A stretch of DNA of 64,000 nt from Pseudomonas costantinii (GCF_001870435.1 NZ_MDDR01000021.1:1-64000), one strand, 5' to 3'; shown: positions 34,985 to 44,045, counted from the first letter of the stretch. Made by a program: numbers and translations. The notes: a model not told the origin generated them from the letters alone.

Positions 34985-36487
34985 ATGCCGCCACTCATTC
35001 GCATCAGCCTGTTCGCCACCCTGCTGGGCAGTGCCCTGACTTGCCAGGCCGAGCCGCAAACATTGCCCCTGGACCGTGCGCTGAGCGTGATCCCCGCGCA
35101 ACAGCACCACGACCAACAGGTCGAGCTGTTGAACCGTACCCGCCAAGCGGTGCAGATGGCCGACGTGGCAATCCGCAGACCCGCTGGACGCGCCCAGGTC
35201 AGCCTGCAACCGATGTTTTCGTCCCAGCAAGGCAGTTGGCCGTTCGAGCCGTTCGTCAATAACGGCCTGTTCCGCGCGATTGCCGGGTACCAGTCGCATC
35301 ACCCGCAAGCCGTGGTGATCAGTGGTGGCAGCATCACCCTGGCGCAACTGGCCGACGCCCTGCACGACCCGCGTGTGTTGCGGCGGCACAAAGACGGTTA
35401 CCTGTTGAGCTACCCCCTGATGATCACCGCCAATGGCGGGTTGATACTGGAAGGCACCAGCCTGTACCTGTACAACTTTTCCGGTACCGCACTGATCAAT
35501 CAGGGCCTGCTGAGCCTGAACCAGTCCCGGCTGGAAGGCTGGACCGGTGAAAAGACCAGCGACACCGACCGCGCCTATCGGCCTTTCGTGGTGTCCTGGG
35601 CGGGCAGCTCCACGCAGATCCTGGACTCCACCCTCAGCCGCCTGGGCTACAACGCCAACCTGTCGCAAGGCCTGAGCACCGCTATCAGCACCCAACAGGC
35701 GGCCAGCACACCAGCGGCCAATGTGTTGATCCGCAACAGTCACTTCACTGAGCTGTCCACCGCTGTCAACCTGCAACACGCCCGGGCACAGATCGAGCAG
35801 TCGACGTTTGAGCAACAACAGCAATACGCCATCGACCTCAACAACAGCCAGGCACAACTGCGCGGCAACAGCATTCGCGGCGTCGAAAACAACAGTGGCA
35901 TCCGCGTACGCGGGCAAACCCGTGCATTGATCAAAGACAACCTGATCCTCACCACCGCCAAGGCCGGTATCGAAGTCAGTGAACAGGCCGGTGCCCTGCT
36001 GATCACCGGTAACCGAATCGGCGACTCCAAGGGTAATGGCATTCAACTGCGCAACCTGAGCGGCAACGACGGCGCCTTGATGATCGTCGACAACCTGATC
36101 AGCAACAGCCAGGGCAGCGCCATCGACGCCAGTGAAGTGCAGTCATTGGCGATACTGGATAACCGCATCACCACAAGCCCCGAGTACGCCATCAGCCTAC
36201 GCAACGCTGCGCCACTGCCGGGTGAACTGGCGTTGACCGGCAACCGCTTGGGCGCGATTGGCAAGGCCGTGGTGCGGGTCGAAGGGATCGACAACGTGGT
36301 GCTGGGACACAACCGATATCAGGGCAAACCCATGCTGCAGAACCTGCTGATCGGGGACCTGATGCCCGTGCAAAGCCTGCTGCTGGATGCCACCGTACGC
36401 CAGAACTGTGTGGTACAGATCCGCCGCAGCCCCGACGCAGCGCCGCCATCGGCACTCGCATGCACTGACAGCAGCCTGGCGCAGTGA
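34985..36487 (+). CDS. algG: AlgG-family parallel beta-helix protein lacking the DPHD catalytic motif
   Basis: This 500-residue periplasmic protein has a signal peptide (to about 22) and repeated right-handed beta-helix coils. Stretches such as RPFVVSWAGSST and the C-terminal VQSLLLDATVRQ align with AlgG. In characterised mannuronan C5-epimerases the YGIDPHD motif carries the catalytic His. The aligned position here reads YAIDLNN (281-287), with Asn replacing both the His and the last Asp. It is about 40 residues shorter than P. aeruginosa AlgG. The ATG follows AAGGA. It is the last gene of the operon, not after algE as usual. A structural, export-only role is the simplest reading; altered chemistry is possible. 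Confidence 0.85.
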   Translation: MPPLIRISLFATLLGSALTCQAEPQTLPLDRALSVIPAQQHHDQQVELLNRTRQAVQMADVAIRRPAGRAQVSLQPMFSSQQGSWPFEPFVNNGLFRAIAGYQSHHPQAVVISGGSITLAQLADALHDPRVLRRHKDGYLLSYPLMITANGGLILEGTSLYLYNFSGTALINQGLLSLNQSRLEGWTGEKTSDTDRAYRPFVVSWAGSSTQILDSTLSRLGYNANLSQGLSTAISTQQAASTPAANVLIRNSHFTELSTAVNLQHARAQIEQSTFEQQQQYAIDLNNSQAQLRGNSIRGVENNSGIRVRGQTRALIKDNLILTTAKAGIEVSEQAGALLITGNRIGDSKGNGIQLRNLSGNDGALMIVDNLISNSQGSAIDASEVQSLAILDNRITTSPEYAISLRNAAPLPGELALTGNRLGAIGKAVVRVEGIDNVVLGHNRYQGKPMLQNLLIGDLMPVQSLLLDATVRQNCVVQIRRSPDAAPPSALACTDSSLAQ

Positions 36488-36540
36488 ATGACCAGCGCAC
36501 TGCTGTCGTTGGTCAGCACAAACTGTCACTGGCAACACGC

Positions 36541-36569
36541 CCACCTGCCATCCCATGGCAGGTGGTTTT
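36541..36569 (+). terminator. Rho-independent terminator of the alginate-type operon
   Basis: A perfect 11-bp stem (CCACCTGCCAT / ATGGCAGGTGG) with a 3-base loop is followed by TTTTG. It sits 53 bases after algG and 9 bases before the end of the convergent porin gene, so it may serve both. Confidence 0.9.
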
Positions 36570-36577
36570 GTATTGTC

Positions 36578-37924
36578 TTACTGCAAGCGCCCTCCCAACG
36601 GATACTCGACCGCCAGACGAATCTGGTTGGCGTCCAGTTCAGCCTGGGCAGCGTTGCCCCGGTGCACCGCATGGCGCAGGGTAAATGCCAGGTTCTTCGC
36701 GGCACCGGACTGCACCACGTAGCGCGCTTGCACATCACGTTCCCAATGCTTGCCACCCTTGCCGTAGCCCAGCCATGTGTAGCCGCCGTTGGGGTCCATG
36801 TGGCTGCCATCGATGCCGCTGCCGCGCACGTACAACGCCCCGAAGGTCAGGCCTGGAATGCCGTAACCGGCCAGATCCAGGTCGTAGCGGGCCTGCCAGG
36901 ACGCTTCCCGAGGCGCGTTGAAGTCGGACAGTGCCACGGCGTTGCTCAGGTAAATGGCACCACGAGTGACGTAGTCGTAAGGCGTATCCCCCGCGACTTT
37001 CTGATAACCGACACCGAAGCTGTGGGCGCCGAGTCGATAGGTCGACAGCAAACTCCAGGTGGTGTTGTCGATGCGCCCGGACAAGGCTTTGCCGGTGTCC
37101 TGGGTTCGGTACAGGTTGAAGTCCATGCTCAAGGACTGGCCGGGAACCAGTGGTTGGGTGTAGATCGCTCCCAGGTAATGCTGGCGCCAAGTGTCCTCGT
37201 AGACAGCACTGAACAGGCTGGCGCTCAACCCCTTGATTGCCGTGTTGCGTACCCCTACCAGGTCAAAGCGGTTGCCCTGCTTGCCGTTGGAGTAGTTGAC
37301 GACAAATCCTCGGTCATGACTGCTGGCGTTGCGGTCGGTGCTCTCGTTGAAGTGCCCGGCATACAGCGTGGTGGCCGGCAGTTCGCGGCTGGTCAACAAC
37401 CACCCGGTGGCCGTTTCGGGTAGCAAGCGGCTGTCGGACGAACCAAAGACCGGGGTTTTCACCCGTTGCTCGCCGTAACGCAGTTCTGTCGAGGAAAACC
37501 GCAGTTTGGCTACCGCACCGCCTCGGCTGAATTCGTCCTTGGGGTGTCCGTCGTTGTCCACTCCCAGTAGCCGTGCCTTTCCGGCACGCCCACCGCCACT
37601 GTCCAATTTCCAGCCGGAATAAACGTGGGCATCAAGGCCAAAGCCGACGGTTCCAGGGGTAAAACCGGAGGTGTAATCGGCCATTAATCCATACGCCCAT
37701 TCTTCGGCAAGATCACTGCGCTGGGCTCGGGGTTTGTAGGCGTTGCGCGCACCATTGCTGAGTGCGCCGTGCTGATAGTCGCGGCGGTCATAGACGCTGC
37801 GATTGAGGAGGCTCCATTGGCTGTCCTCGACAAAGCCTTTGGCCGTGTCTTGTTCCGCGGCAAAGGCGAGCAGGGACTGCCCTCCCAATGCCAATAGCAG
37901 GGTGTGGGTCGATAAGGTCTTCAC
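36578..37924 (-). CDS. OprD-family outer-membrane porin
   Basis: This 448-residue 18-strand-type porin has a signal peptide (to about 23, LLAFAAEQ). The OprD family signatures GFVEDSQWSLLNRSVYD and GTVGFGLDAHVYSGWKLD near the N terminus are present. Members take up basic amino acids or small carboxylates. It is the last gene of a leftward group with a membrane acyltransferase-like protein and a DUF4198-like protein. A link to the neighbouring polysaccharide operon is possible but not shown. Confidence 0.92.
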   Translation of the reverse strand: MKTLSTHTLLLALGGQSLLAFAAEQDTAKGFVEDSQWSLLNRSVYDRRDYQHGALSNGARNAYKPRAQRSDLAEEWAYGLMADYTSGFTPGTVGFGLDAHVYSGWKLDSGGGRAGKARLLGVDNDGHPKDEFSRGGAVAKLRFSSTELRYGEQRVKTPVFGSSDSRLLPETATGWLLTSRELPATTLYAGHFNESTDRNASSHDRGFVVNYSNGKQGNRFDLVGVRNTAIKGLSASLFSAVYEDTWRQHYLGAIYTQPLVPGQSLSMDFNLYRTQDTGKALSGRIDNTTWSLLSTYRLGAHSFGVGYQKVAGDTPYDYVTRGAIYLSNAVALSDFNAPREASWQARYDLDLAGYGIPGLTFGALYVRGSGIDGSHMDPNGGYTWLGYGKGGKHWERDVQARYVVQSGAAKNLAFTLRHAVHRGNAAQAELDANQIRLAVEYPLGGRLQ

Positions 37925-37987
37925 GGTTTGACTCCAGAACGCTTGAGGCCAGGGTGCTCCGCCGAGCGGGGAACACCCGTGGGTACG

Positions 37988-39193
37988 TCAGAGGTATTTG
38001 AGGATTGCGATGTCGCGACGGCGCTGCTTGAGGTCGGCAAACCAACGCGTCGGGAAGAACAGCAACACCCCAAGAATCACGCTCCACAACCACACCATCG
38101 GCAGGTCGTCAAAGCCGTAGTAAGTGCCTTGGTTCGCGCCCCAGATCGCCAGCGCGACCAGGTACATGGCCTTGAGTACGTAGAGATGCAGCAGGTAGAA
38201 AAACATCGGCGCGCCCCCGTAAATCGCCAGCATCGCCGTGGACCAGCGATCCTGCCATTTCTCGAACAGCGCTAATAACAGCAACGACAGGGCCAGGGTT
38301 GGCATCAGGAACATCAGCGACGGCGGGTATTTCTTCGCGCTCATGAAACTCATGAACGTACGCAACGAATCACCGGTCTGCACCCAAGGCTTCTCGCCGT
38401 AGACATTCAGGTAACGGATGAACACAAAGGCCACCAGCAAGCCGGCGCCCAGCTTGACCAACCGGGATATACGCTCGGCGGGCGGCATGTCTTTGCCGAA
38501 CCAGGGGCCGATGCCCCAGCCCAGCAAGATCACCCCAATCCACGGCAATATCGGGTAAGTGGTCCGGGCCCGAGTGAATTCAGTGATGTCGATAAATACC
38601 CGCTGATGCAGGATCGACCACGGAACAAAGAACGGCGACTCCGGCCCCACTGTCACGCCATCCAACAGGTTATGCCCCGCGACAATCGCTATCCCCAGTA
38701 CGATCAGCCAACTGCGCTTGAAGTGCAGCAGCCCGGCCAGCACGATCATGCACAGGCCAATGCACCAGATCACCTGCAACCATAATGTCTTGGGTGGGAG
38801 CTCGGCGTTCCAGGCGAAGCACACGAAGGTAATTTCCAGGAACACCAGGAACATGCCGCGCTTGAGCAGAAACACCGACGTCTCGCGAGCGCTGTGTTTC
38901 TGGCTATACAGCCACGCCGACAGCCCGGTCAGGAAGATAAACGCCGGCGCGCAGATCTCGCTGAGCATACGGGTGAAGTATAAGTCCGGGGTTACGCTCA
39001 ACGCGTCGATCGGGTCGGTGACCTGACGGTGCAGCAAAAAGGTTTCCCGTACATGGTCGATCAACATCAACAGCATCACAAAACCACGCAAGGCATCGAT
39101 GGCCAACATCCGCGTGGAGGTCGCGACTTTACTGCGGGCAAGTGCCGGGGCAGCAGTGCCCGCCTGACCTGCCAATCCTGAAGAAAGGGTCAT
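37988..39193 (-). CDS. DUF1624/heparan-acetyltransferase-like membrane protein
   Basis: This is a protein of about 401 residues with roughly ten membrane segments. It begins after a Ser/Ala-rich N-terminal tail with the family stretch RMLAIDALRGFVMLLMLIDH, in which the Asp and His are typical of membrane acetyltransferases of the HGSNAT/DUF1624 group. It may transfer acyl groups across the membrane, but the acceptor is unknown. ATG 39193 is used; a GTG at 39202 is the alternative. It lies 28 bases downstream of the DUF4198-like gene. Confidence 0.8.
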   Translation of the reverse strand: MTLSSGLAGQAGTAAPALARSKVATSTRMLAIDALRGFVMLLMLIDHVRETFLLHRQVTDPIDALSVTPDLYFTRMLSEICAPAFIFLTGLSAWLYSQKHSARETSVFLLKRGMFLVFLEITFVCFAWNAELPPKTLWLQVIWCIGLCMIVLAGLLHFKRSWLIVLGIAIVAGHNLLDGVTVGPESPFFVPWSILHQRVFIDITEFTRARTTYPILPWIGVILLGWGIGPWFGKDMPPAERISRLVKLGAGLLVAFVFIRYLNVYGEKPWVQTGDSLRTFMSFMSAKKYPPSLMFLMPTLALSLLLLALFEKWQDRWSTAMLAIYGGAPMFFYLLHLYVLKAMYLVALAIWGANQGTYYGFDDLPMVWLWSVILGVLLFFPTRWFADLKQRRRDIAILKYL

Positions 39194-39221
39194 ATCAATC
39201 ACTCATGAAGGAGGCAATGAA

Positions 39222-39998
39222 TCAGGCTTGTTTTTTCAGCCTGGCGACTTCCGAGGCCGGCAGTTGCGACGGTGCCCGAGGTAATGGGGGTTGGCCCTGC
39301 TGCCGGGAGAACGACAGCGTGGAGCTGAAGCGCTTGACGTCATACGCCTCGGCCTTGCCCTCATGGTTCACACGCTCGCCGGGGCTGTAGTCCTGATGTT
39401 CCACAGCCACCACGTACGTCCCCTGCCACGGCAACTCGAAGCTGACCTTGCCGGCGGCGTCACTGCGTTGGCTGAAGACTTCACCGGATGCGGTTTCCAA
39501 CACCACGTCCTGGTTCGCCAGCGGTTTGGATGCGTAGAACACCTGAAACTGCGCCCGGTTCGTATCGGCGACGCCGGTAGGTACGATGTCCAGGGTCAGC
39601 TCAGGGGTGCGCGCGCGTAAATCACCGACCCAACGGGTGGCCGGCGTCCAATAGGCCTTCAAGGTCTTGCCGGCCTCATGCAGATCGAAAATCGGATAGT
39701 GCAGGTCCCTGGCCAACAACGAGTCATCGCGACTGGGTTGTTGAGCGAGGGCGAATGCCTGACGCTGCAAGGTCAGGCTCAATGGTGCAGACCTGTCGAC
39801 GATCGACCACGTCTTGAGTTGCTTGAACCGGTCCATTCCCCCCGGCGTCACTTCCAGTACATTCTTGTCATATTCCCCGTAATACAATGCCAAAGGTTGG
39901 CCGGGAAGTGCTTCGTACCAAATCTGATGCGCCTCGCTGGTCGTCGCCAGCATCAACGCACCGTAACCCAACAGTGCTTTTGCGTTGCTCATTCGCAT
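39222..39998 (-). CDS. DUF4198-like periplasmic protein
   Basis: This 258-residue protein has an N-terminal signal (to about 23, ending TSEAHQIWYEA). The sequence after the signal starts with His, as in DUF4198/NikM-like proteins where the mature N-terminal His can bind metal. A later Ig-like region (about 150-210, with ASGEVFSQRSDAAGKVSFELP) fits the same family. It may handle a metal or ligand for a transport system. It is first of three leftward genes. The function is unproved. Confidence 0.7.
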   Translation of the reverse strand: MRMSNAKALLGYGALMLATTSEAHQIWYEALPGQPLALYYGEYDKNVLEVTPGGMDRFKQLKTWSIVDRSAPLSLTLQRQAFALAQQPSRDDSLLARDLHYPIFDLHEAGKTLKAYWTPATRWVGDLRARTPELTLDIVPTGVADTNRAQFQVFYASKPLANQDVVLETASGEVFSQRSDAAGKVSFELPWQGTYVVAVEHQDYSPGERVNHEGKAEAYDVKRFSSTLSFSRQQGQPPLPRAPSQLPASEVARLKKQA

Positions 39999-40347
39999 TT
40001 TTTTCGCTCCGATTGGTGGTGTTCAACGAATCGCTGCAGCGGCTTCAACAGGTTTGAAAACACCGCACAACACTCCGCGCCCTCACTCTGGATGCATTAC
40101 AACGCAGGCACTTTTGCGCTTTGCGCCGAATTGCGCGCACACGCCGGGGCAGATGACTGTTTTAACGGGCCAAAACAGTGCTTTATGCGGCTTGCGTCGA
40201 TATGAGGCGTTTAGCGGCGCCAAGGCGTGAACGTGTCCAATCGGGGTGCAAAGCCAAGGGGCCGTGAGCCCCCCATTTGCCAAGGCGAAACCACCCGAGC
40301 CGCCTTTTTTGGAGGCAGCACAGGGGGCTTTGGGCGATGGGTTTATT
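39999..40347. other. Intergenic region with a perfect 8-bp dyad
   Basis: No credible gene is present. The 66-codon frame at 40083-40283 (minus strand) lacks a Shine-Dalgarno and family features. The region holds the dyad at 40156-40179 and must contain the promoter of the DUF4198-like gene. Confidence 0.55.
40156..40179. repeat. ACTGTTTT/AAAACAGT dyad
   Basis: Perfect 8-bp arms are separated by 8 bases, with no T tract on the plus strand. It could be an operator, possibly for the nearby Lrp-type regulator, or a hairpin. Confidence 0.5.
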
Positions 40348-40836
40348 TCAGTGGCGCAGCAGTTTGCGCAGAGGGACGCCGTCTTTAAGCACGGGCGACT
40401 TGATGACGATGTAGCTGAAGTACTTGGAAATGCCGATGTTCTTGTCCAGCAGGCTTTCGACCACTTCCTGATAATGCTGAATGCTGCGCGTCATGAAGCG
40501 CACCAGGTAATCGTAGCCGCCGCTGATCAAATGGCATTCGAGCACTTCATCCACCAGGCGGATGTTGGACTCGAACTTGGCGAAGTCTTCCCGCTTGTGG
40601 TCGCTGAGGGTTATTTCGGTAAACACCGTGACCGAATCGGTAATCTTGGCCAGGTTCAAGTGCGCCTTGTAGCTGGAGATATACCCGGCCGACTCCAACC
40701 GTTTGACCCGTTGAAGACAGGGGCTGGCCGATAAACCAACGGCATCGGCGAGGCTGACGTTGGTCATCCGACCGTCCTTTTGCAGCTCGACCAAAATGCT
40801 GATGTCAATCCGGTCCAGTTTCACTTGCCCTTCCAT
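40348..40836 (-). CDS. Lrp/AsnC-family transcriptional regulator
   Basis: This 162-residue regulator has an N-terminal HTH (about residues 8-55, VSLADAVGLSASPCLQRVKRLE) and a C-terminal RAM effector domain (about 70-150). Members bind amino acids and regulate amino-acid metabolism. ATG 40836 follows AAGAGGT and is preferred over ATG 40857. It is close to a GabT-type aminotransferase and a HAD hydrolase, which are plausible targets. Confidence 0.9.
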   Translation of the reverse strand: MEGQVKLDRIDISILVELQKDGRMTNVSLADAVGLSASPCLQRVKRLESAGYISSYKAHLNLAKITDSVTVFTEITLSDHKREDFAKFESNIRLVDEVLECHLISGGYDYLVRFMTRSIQHYQEVVESLLDKNIGISKYFSYIVIKSPVLKDGVPLRKLLRH

Positions 40837-40881
40837 CGCGTACCTCTTGACTGCCATTTGTAAGACAATCTTCTAGCAAAA

Positions 40882-41526
40882 TCAGCGCCGTAAAGACAGC
40901 TGATGCTGAGCCACCAGATCCGCCATGCTGCTGATGCAGTAATCCGCCGCACAAGGCGTGGGCTGCCTGGCACGATGACGGCCAATCAAACAGCGGTCCA
41001 GCGCCAGGGTTGCACCGCCTGAGGCTCGCGTCACGTGCAGGACCGGCTCTGCTTGCAGCGCTGGGTGATTGAGCCATTCGGGATCCTCCGCCAGGGAGAT
41101 AAAATCCTCCGGCGCGATCCCCAGCCGCTCACACAACACCGCTCGATCTTCCGCATCGCGGTCGCCACGCACCAGCAACCGGTAGAACTTGCGCAGGTAA
41201 AGCATGGCGCCCGGCGCATCCTCGAACAGCGACCAGTTGCTGGCTGAACGGGCGAAGCTCATGCCCTCCTCCCAGCTGGCGTGCAAGCCCCAACCTTCGG
41301 CCAGTTGGCGATGGGCAAAGCACAACACACCACTGAAGCCTAGCTCAGCAAAGCGTGGGTAGAGTGCCGCCACCACCGTATTGTATTCGGCCAGCACCTG
41401 CTCCTTGTTCGGCTGGCCGCCACGGCTGTCGAGTAACGGTTGCAAGGCTGTCCAGACCCCCGAATCCCGATCCACCAGCACTTCGTCGCAATCAATCAGC
41501 AATGCTCGATACGTTGTCAGCCCCAT
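40882..41526 (-). CDS. HAD-superfamily hydrolase
   Basis: This 214-residue protein begins LLIDCDEVLVDRDSG, which fits the HAD motif I (nucleophile Asp and general-acid Asp two residues on). It has a helical cap but weak later motifs, and the C-terminal half (about 150-214) does not show a clear DD motif. A phosphatase is likely; the substrate is not known. It lies between the Lrp gene and the GabT-type gene on the same strand. Confidence 0.65.
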   Translation of the reverse strand: MGLTTYRALLIDCDEVLVDRDSGVWTALQPLLDSRGGQPNKEQVLAEYNTVVAALYPRFAELGFSGVLCFAHRQLAEGWGLHASWEEGMSFARSASNWSLFEDAPGAMLYLRKFYRLLVRGDRDAEDRAVLCERLGIAPEDFISLAEDPEWLNHPALQAEPVLHVTRASGGATLALDRCLIGRHRARQPTPCAADYCISSMADLVAQHQLSLRR

Positions 41527-41594
41527 GGTGGGTCAAGCCTCCAATGATGCATTTTATTTACCCATGCTCAATAACGGCTCACGCGGGCACTGGC

Positions 41595-42887
41595 TCAGTT
41601 CAAGACCCGTGCCAAAGCGCCCTCAAGAATCTGCAGGGCTTCGTCAACCTGGGCTTCGGTGGCAACCAGAGGCGCAAGGAAGCGCAACACGTTGCGGTAT
41701 ACACCACACTTGATCACCAGCAAACCACCCTCGCGCGCGGCATCGATCACGCGCTGATTGAGGTCCGCATCCGGGCTGCGAACCGGGTCGTCCTTGATCA
41801 GTTCGATCGCCAGCATGAAGCCCGTACCACGTACGTCACCGATGCGTGGGTAACGCGCTTGCAAAGCGAGTAAGCCTTGGCGCAAGCGCTCGCCCAGCAC
41901 TTGGCTGCGGGCCAGCAACTGCTCCTGCTCAAACGTATCGATCACTGCCAGCGCCGCCGCGCACGCCAAGGCGTTGCCACCGTAGGTGCCACCCAGGCCG
42001 CCAGGCAGCGGCGCGTCCATGATGTGCGCCTTGCCGACCACACCCGAAAGCGGCAACCCACCCGCCAGGCTCTTGGCCGCGGTGACCAGATCCGGCTGGA
42101 TACCTGCGTGCTGGAAACCGAACCAGGTGCCCGTGCGGCCGAAACCGGTCTGGATTTCATCGAGGATCAACACGATGCCATGCTTGTCAGCGAGGGCGCG
42201 TAAGGCCTGGAGGAACTCGGCGGGTGCCGTGAGAAAACCACCGTCGCCCTGCACCGGTTCAATGATGATCGCGGCCACACGCTCCGGGGCAACCTGGGTC
42301 GCCAGCAACTCATCCAGAGCCTGGAGTGCCATGGCGCTGGTGACACCCCGATAGGCGTTCGGGTAAGGCGTGTGAAAAACCTCCGGCGCGAACGGCCCGA
42401 AATTCTGCTTATAGGGTTGGCTCATACCGGTCAGCGTGGTGCCCAGCAAGGTCCGCCCATGGAACCCACCGCGGAACGCGATGACCGCCGAGCGATTGGT
42501 GTGGGCACGTGCAATCTTCACCGCATTTTCCACGGCCTCCGCCCCGGAGGTGAAAAAGGCCGCCTTGTAGGCTTCCTGCCCACCGATCATTTCACACAGG
42601 CGCTGGGCGAGGTCCAAGTAAGGTTGATAAGCCACCACCTGGAAGCACGCGTGGGAAACCTTTTGCAACTGAGCCTGCACCGCCGCGACCACCTTGGGAT
42701 GATTGTGGCCGATGTTCAACACGCCAATGCCACCGACAAAGTCCAGGTAACGCTTGCCATCCACATCCCACAACTCTGCGCCCTGGGCACGGTCGATCAC
42801 CAGCGGGTGTGCGGTCACAAGCCCCCGCGGCACGAATTGATCGCGCTGACGGAGCAAATGAGGGGTTTCGTCGACTTTGCTGTTCAT
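41595..42887 (-). CDS. gabT: 4-aminobutyrate-type aminotransferase (class III, PLP)
   Basis: This 430-residue class-III aminotransferase has the PLP-binding Asp in ILDEIQTGFGRTG and the Schiff-base Lys in VTAAKSLAGGLPLSG. It transfers the terminal amino group of GABA or a similar omega-amino acid to 2-oxoglutarate, giving succinate semialdehyde. ATG 42887 follows GGGAA. A succinate-semialdehyde-dehydrogenase-like gene is encoded about 2 kb away, consistent with GABA or putrescine-type catabolism. Other omega-amino substrates remain possible. Confidence 0.85.
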   Translation of the reverse strand: MNSKVDETPHLLRQRDQFVPRGLVTAHPLVIDRAQGAELWDVDGKRYLDFVGGIGVLNIGHNHPKVVAAVQAQLQKVSHACFQVVAYQPYLDLAQRLCEMIGGQEAYKAAFFTSGAEAVENAVKIARAHTNRSAVIAFRGGFHGRTLLGTTLTGMSQPYKQNFGPFAPEVFHTPYPNAYRGVTSAMALQALDELLATQVAPERVAAIIIEPVQGDGGFLTAPAEFLQALRALADKHGIVLILDEIQTGFGRTGTWFGFQHAGIQPDLVTAAKSLAGGLPLSGVVGKAHIMDAPLPGGLGGTYGGNALACAAALAVIDTFEQEQLLARSQVLGERLRQGLLALQARYPRIGDVRGTGFMLAIELIKDDPVRSPDADLNQRVIDAAREGGLLVIKCGVYRNVLRFLAPLVATEAQVDEALQILEGALARVLN

Positions 42888-43079
42888 GGTAATTCCCATC
42901 GTGAGTCCGGCAACCGGAAGGTGGTTGCGATGGATTCAGGTTACGACGTGTACGAAACGGACTCAGCCGAACTTGCCCCGTGAGAAATTCGGATCGACTG
43001 TTTTACCCCTGCCTTTCAACAGATCCTGCGCCGGGGTTGAGCGATCATGAACGCTCCCTTCACCCAGCAGGAAATGCCC

Positions 43080-44006
43080 ATGGCCTTGCTCTACAAAGCT
43101 GACCCGGTGCGCGGCCAACACTGGCAGGCACTGTTCGCCGAACACGCACCGGACATTCAGTGGCGCGCCTGGCCAGACATCGGCAACCCCAACGAGATCG
43201 AGTACCTGGCCGCGTGGCAGGCCCCGGATAATCTCGAACACGTGCTGCCCAACCTTAAAGTGCTGTTTGCGCTCTCGGCCGGGGTCGATCAACTGGACCT
43301 CAATCGCTTGCCGGCGCAGCTGCCGGTGGTGCGCCTGCTGGACCCAGGCATCACCCGAGGCATGTGTGAATACGCCAGTTGGGCCGTGCTTAGCCTGCAC
43401 CGGGACATGCTGCGTTACCGCCAGCAGCAGACCGCGCGCTGCTGGCAGGCGCATCTGCTGCAACCGGCAGTCAGTCGACGCGTCGGCGTGATGGGGTTGG
43501 GCACCCAGGCGCAGCAGATCCTGGCCACCTTGAAACCGCTCGGTTTTGCGTTATCCGGTTGGGCCCGCAGCGCCCATCAAATACCCGGCGTGGACTGCTA
43601 CGCCGGCGAACAACAACTGCCGGCGTTCCTCAGCCAGTGCGATATTCTGCTGTGCGTGCTACCGCTCACCGAGCAAACCCAAGGCATTCTCAACGCGGGG
43701 TTATTTGCCCAACTGCCACACGGTGCAGCCCTGATCAATATGGGGCGTGGCGGGCATCTGGTGGAAAATGACCTGCTTGAGGCATTGGCCAGCGGGCAGC
43801 TCAGCGGCGCGGTGCTGGACGTGCTGCAGGAAGAGCCGGCGCCAACGGATCATCCTTTTTGGGACCATCCGCAGATTGCGCTGACACCACACATTGCAGC
43901 AATGACCCAGCCGAGCACGGCTTTTGGGGTGTTGTTGGACAATATTCGACGGCATCAGCGCGGTGAGCCGATGGTGGGTGAGGTGGATCGGCGCCAAGGG
44001 TATTGA
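43080..44006 (+). CDS. ghrA: Glyoxylate/hydroxypyruvate reductase A-type dehydrogenase
   Basis: This 308-residue D-2-hydroxyacid dehydrogenase has a central NAD(P)-binding part (VGVMGLGTQAQQ, about 145-155). Substrate-site motifs and the catalytic His are in the C-terminal portion (LTPHIAAMTQP). It reduces glyoxylate or hydroxypyruvate. ATG 43080 follows CAGGAA, while ATG 43047 has a poor site. It is convergent with the tartrate-dehydrogenase-like gene, sharing the hairpin at 44011-44035. The close relatives include other 2-ketoacid reductases. Confidence 0.8.
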   Translation: MALLYKADPVRGQHWQALFAEHAPDIQWRAWPDIGNPNEIEYLAAWQAPDNLEHVLPNLKVLFALSAGVDQLDLNRLPAQLPVVRLLDPGITRGMCEYASWAVLSLHRDMLRYRQQQTARCWQAHLLQPAVSRRVGVMGLGTQAQQILATLKPLGFALSGWARSAHQIPGVDCYAGEQQLPAFLSQCDILLCVLPLTEQTQGILNAGLFAQLPHGAALINMGRGGHLVENDLLEALASGQLSGAVLDVLQEEPAPTDHPFWDHPQIALTPHIAAMTQPSTAFGVLLDNIRRHQRGEPMVGEVDRRQGY

Positions 44007-44010
44007 AAGC

Positions 44011-44035
44011 GCCGGCGATGCTGAGCATCGCCGGC
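44011..44035. terminator. Hairpin between convergent genes
   Basis: GCCGGCGATGC pairs with GCATCGCCGGC around TGA, between two convergent stops. The T tract is short (TTT on the minus side). It is a probable bidirectional terminator. Confidence 0.6.
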
Positions 44036-44045
44036 CCGTCGGTGT

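Noticed and set aside
40083..40283. 66-codon minus-strand frame between the DUF4198-like and Lrp genes
   Set aside because: No Shine-Dalgarno, no family, no signal or membrane pattern; it overlaps the dyad, so a regulatory region is more likely.
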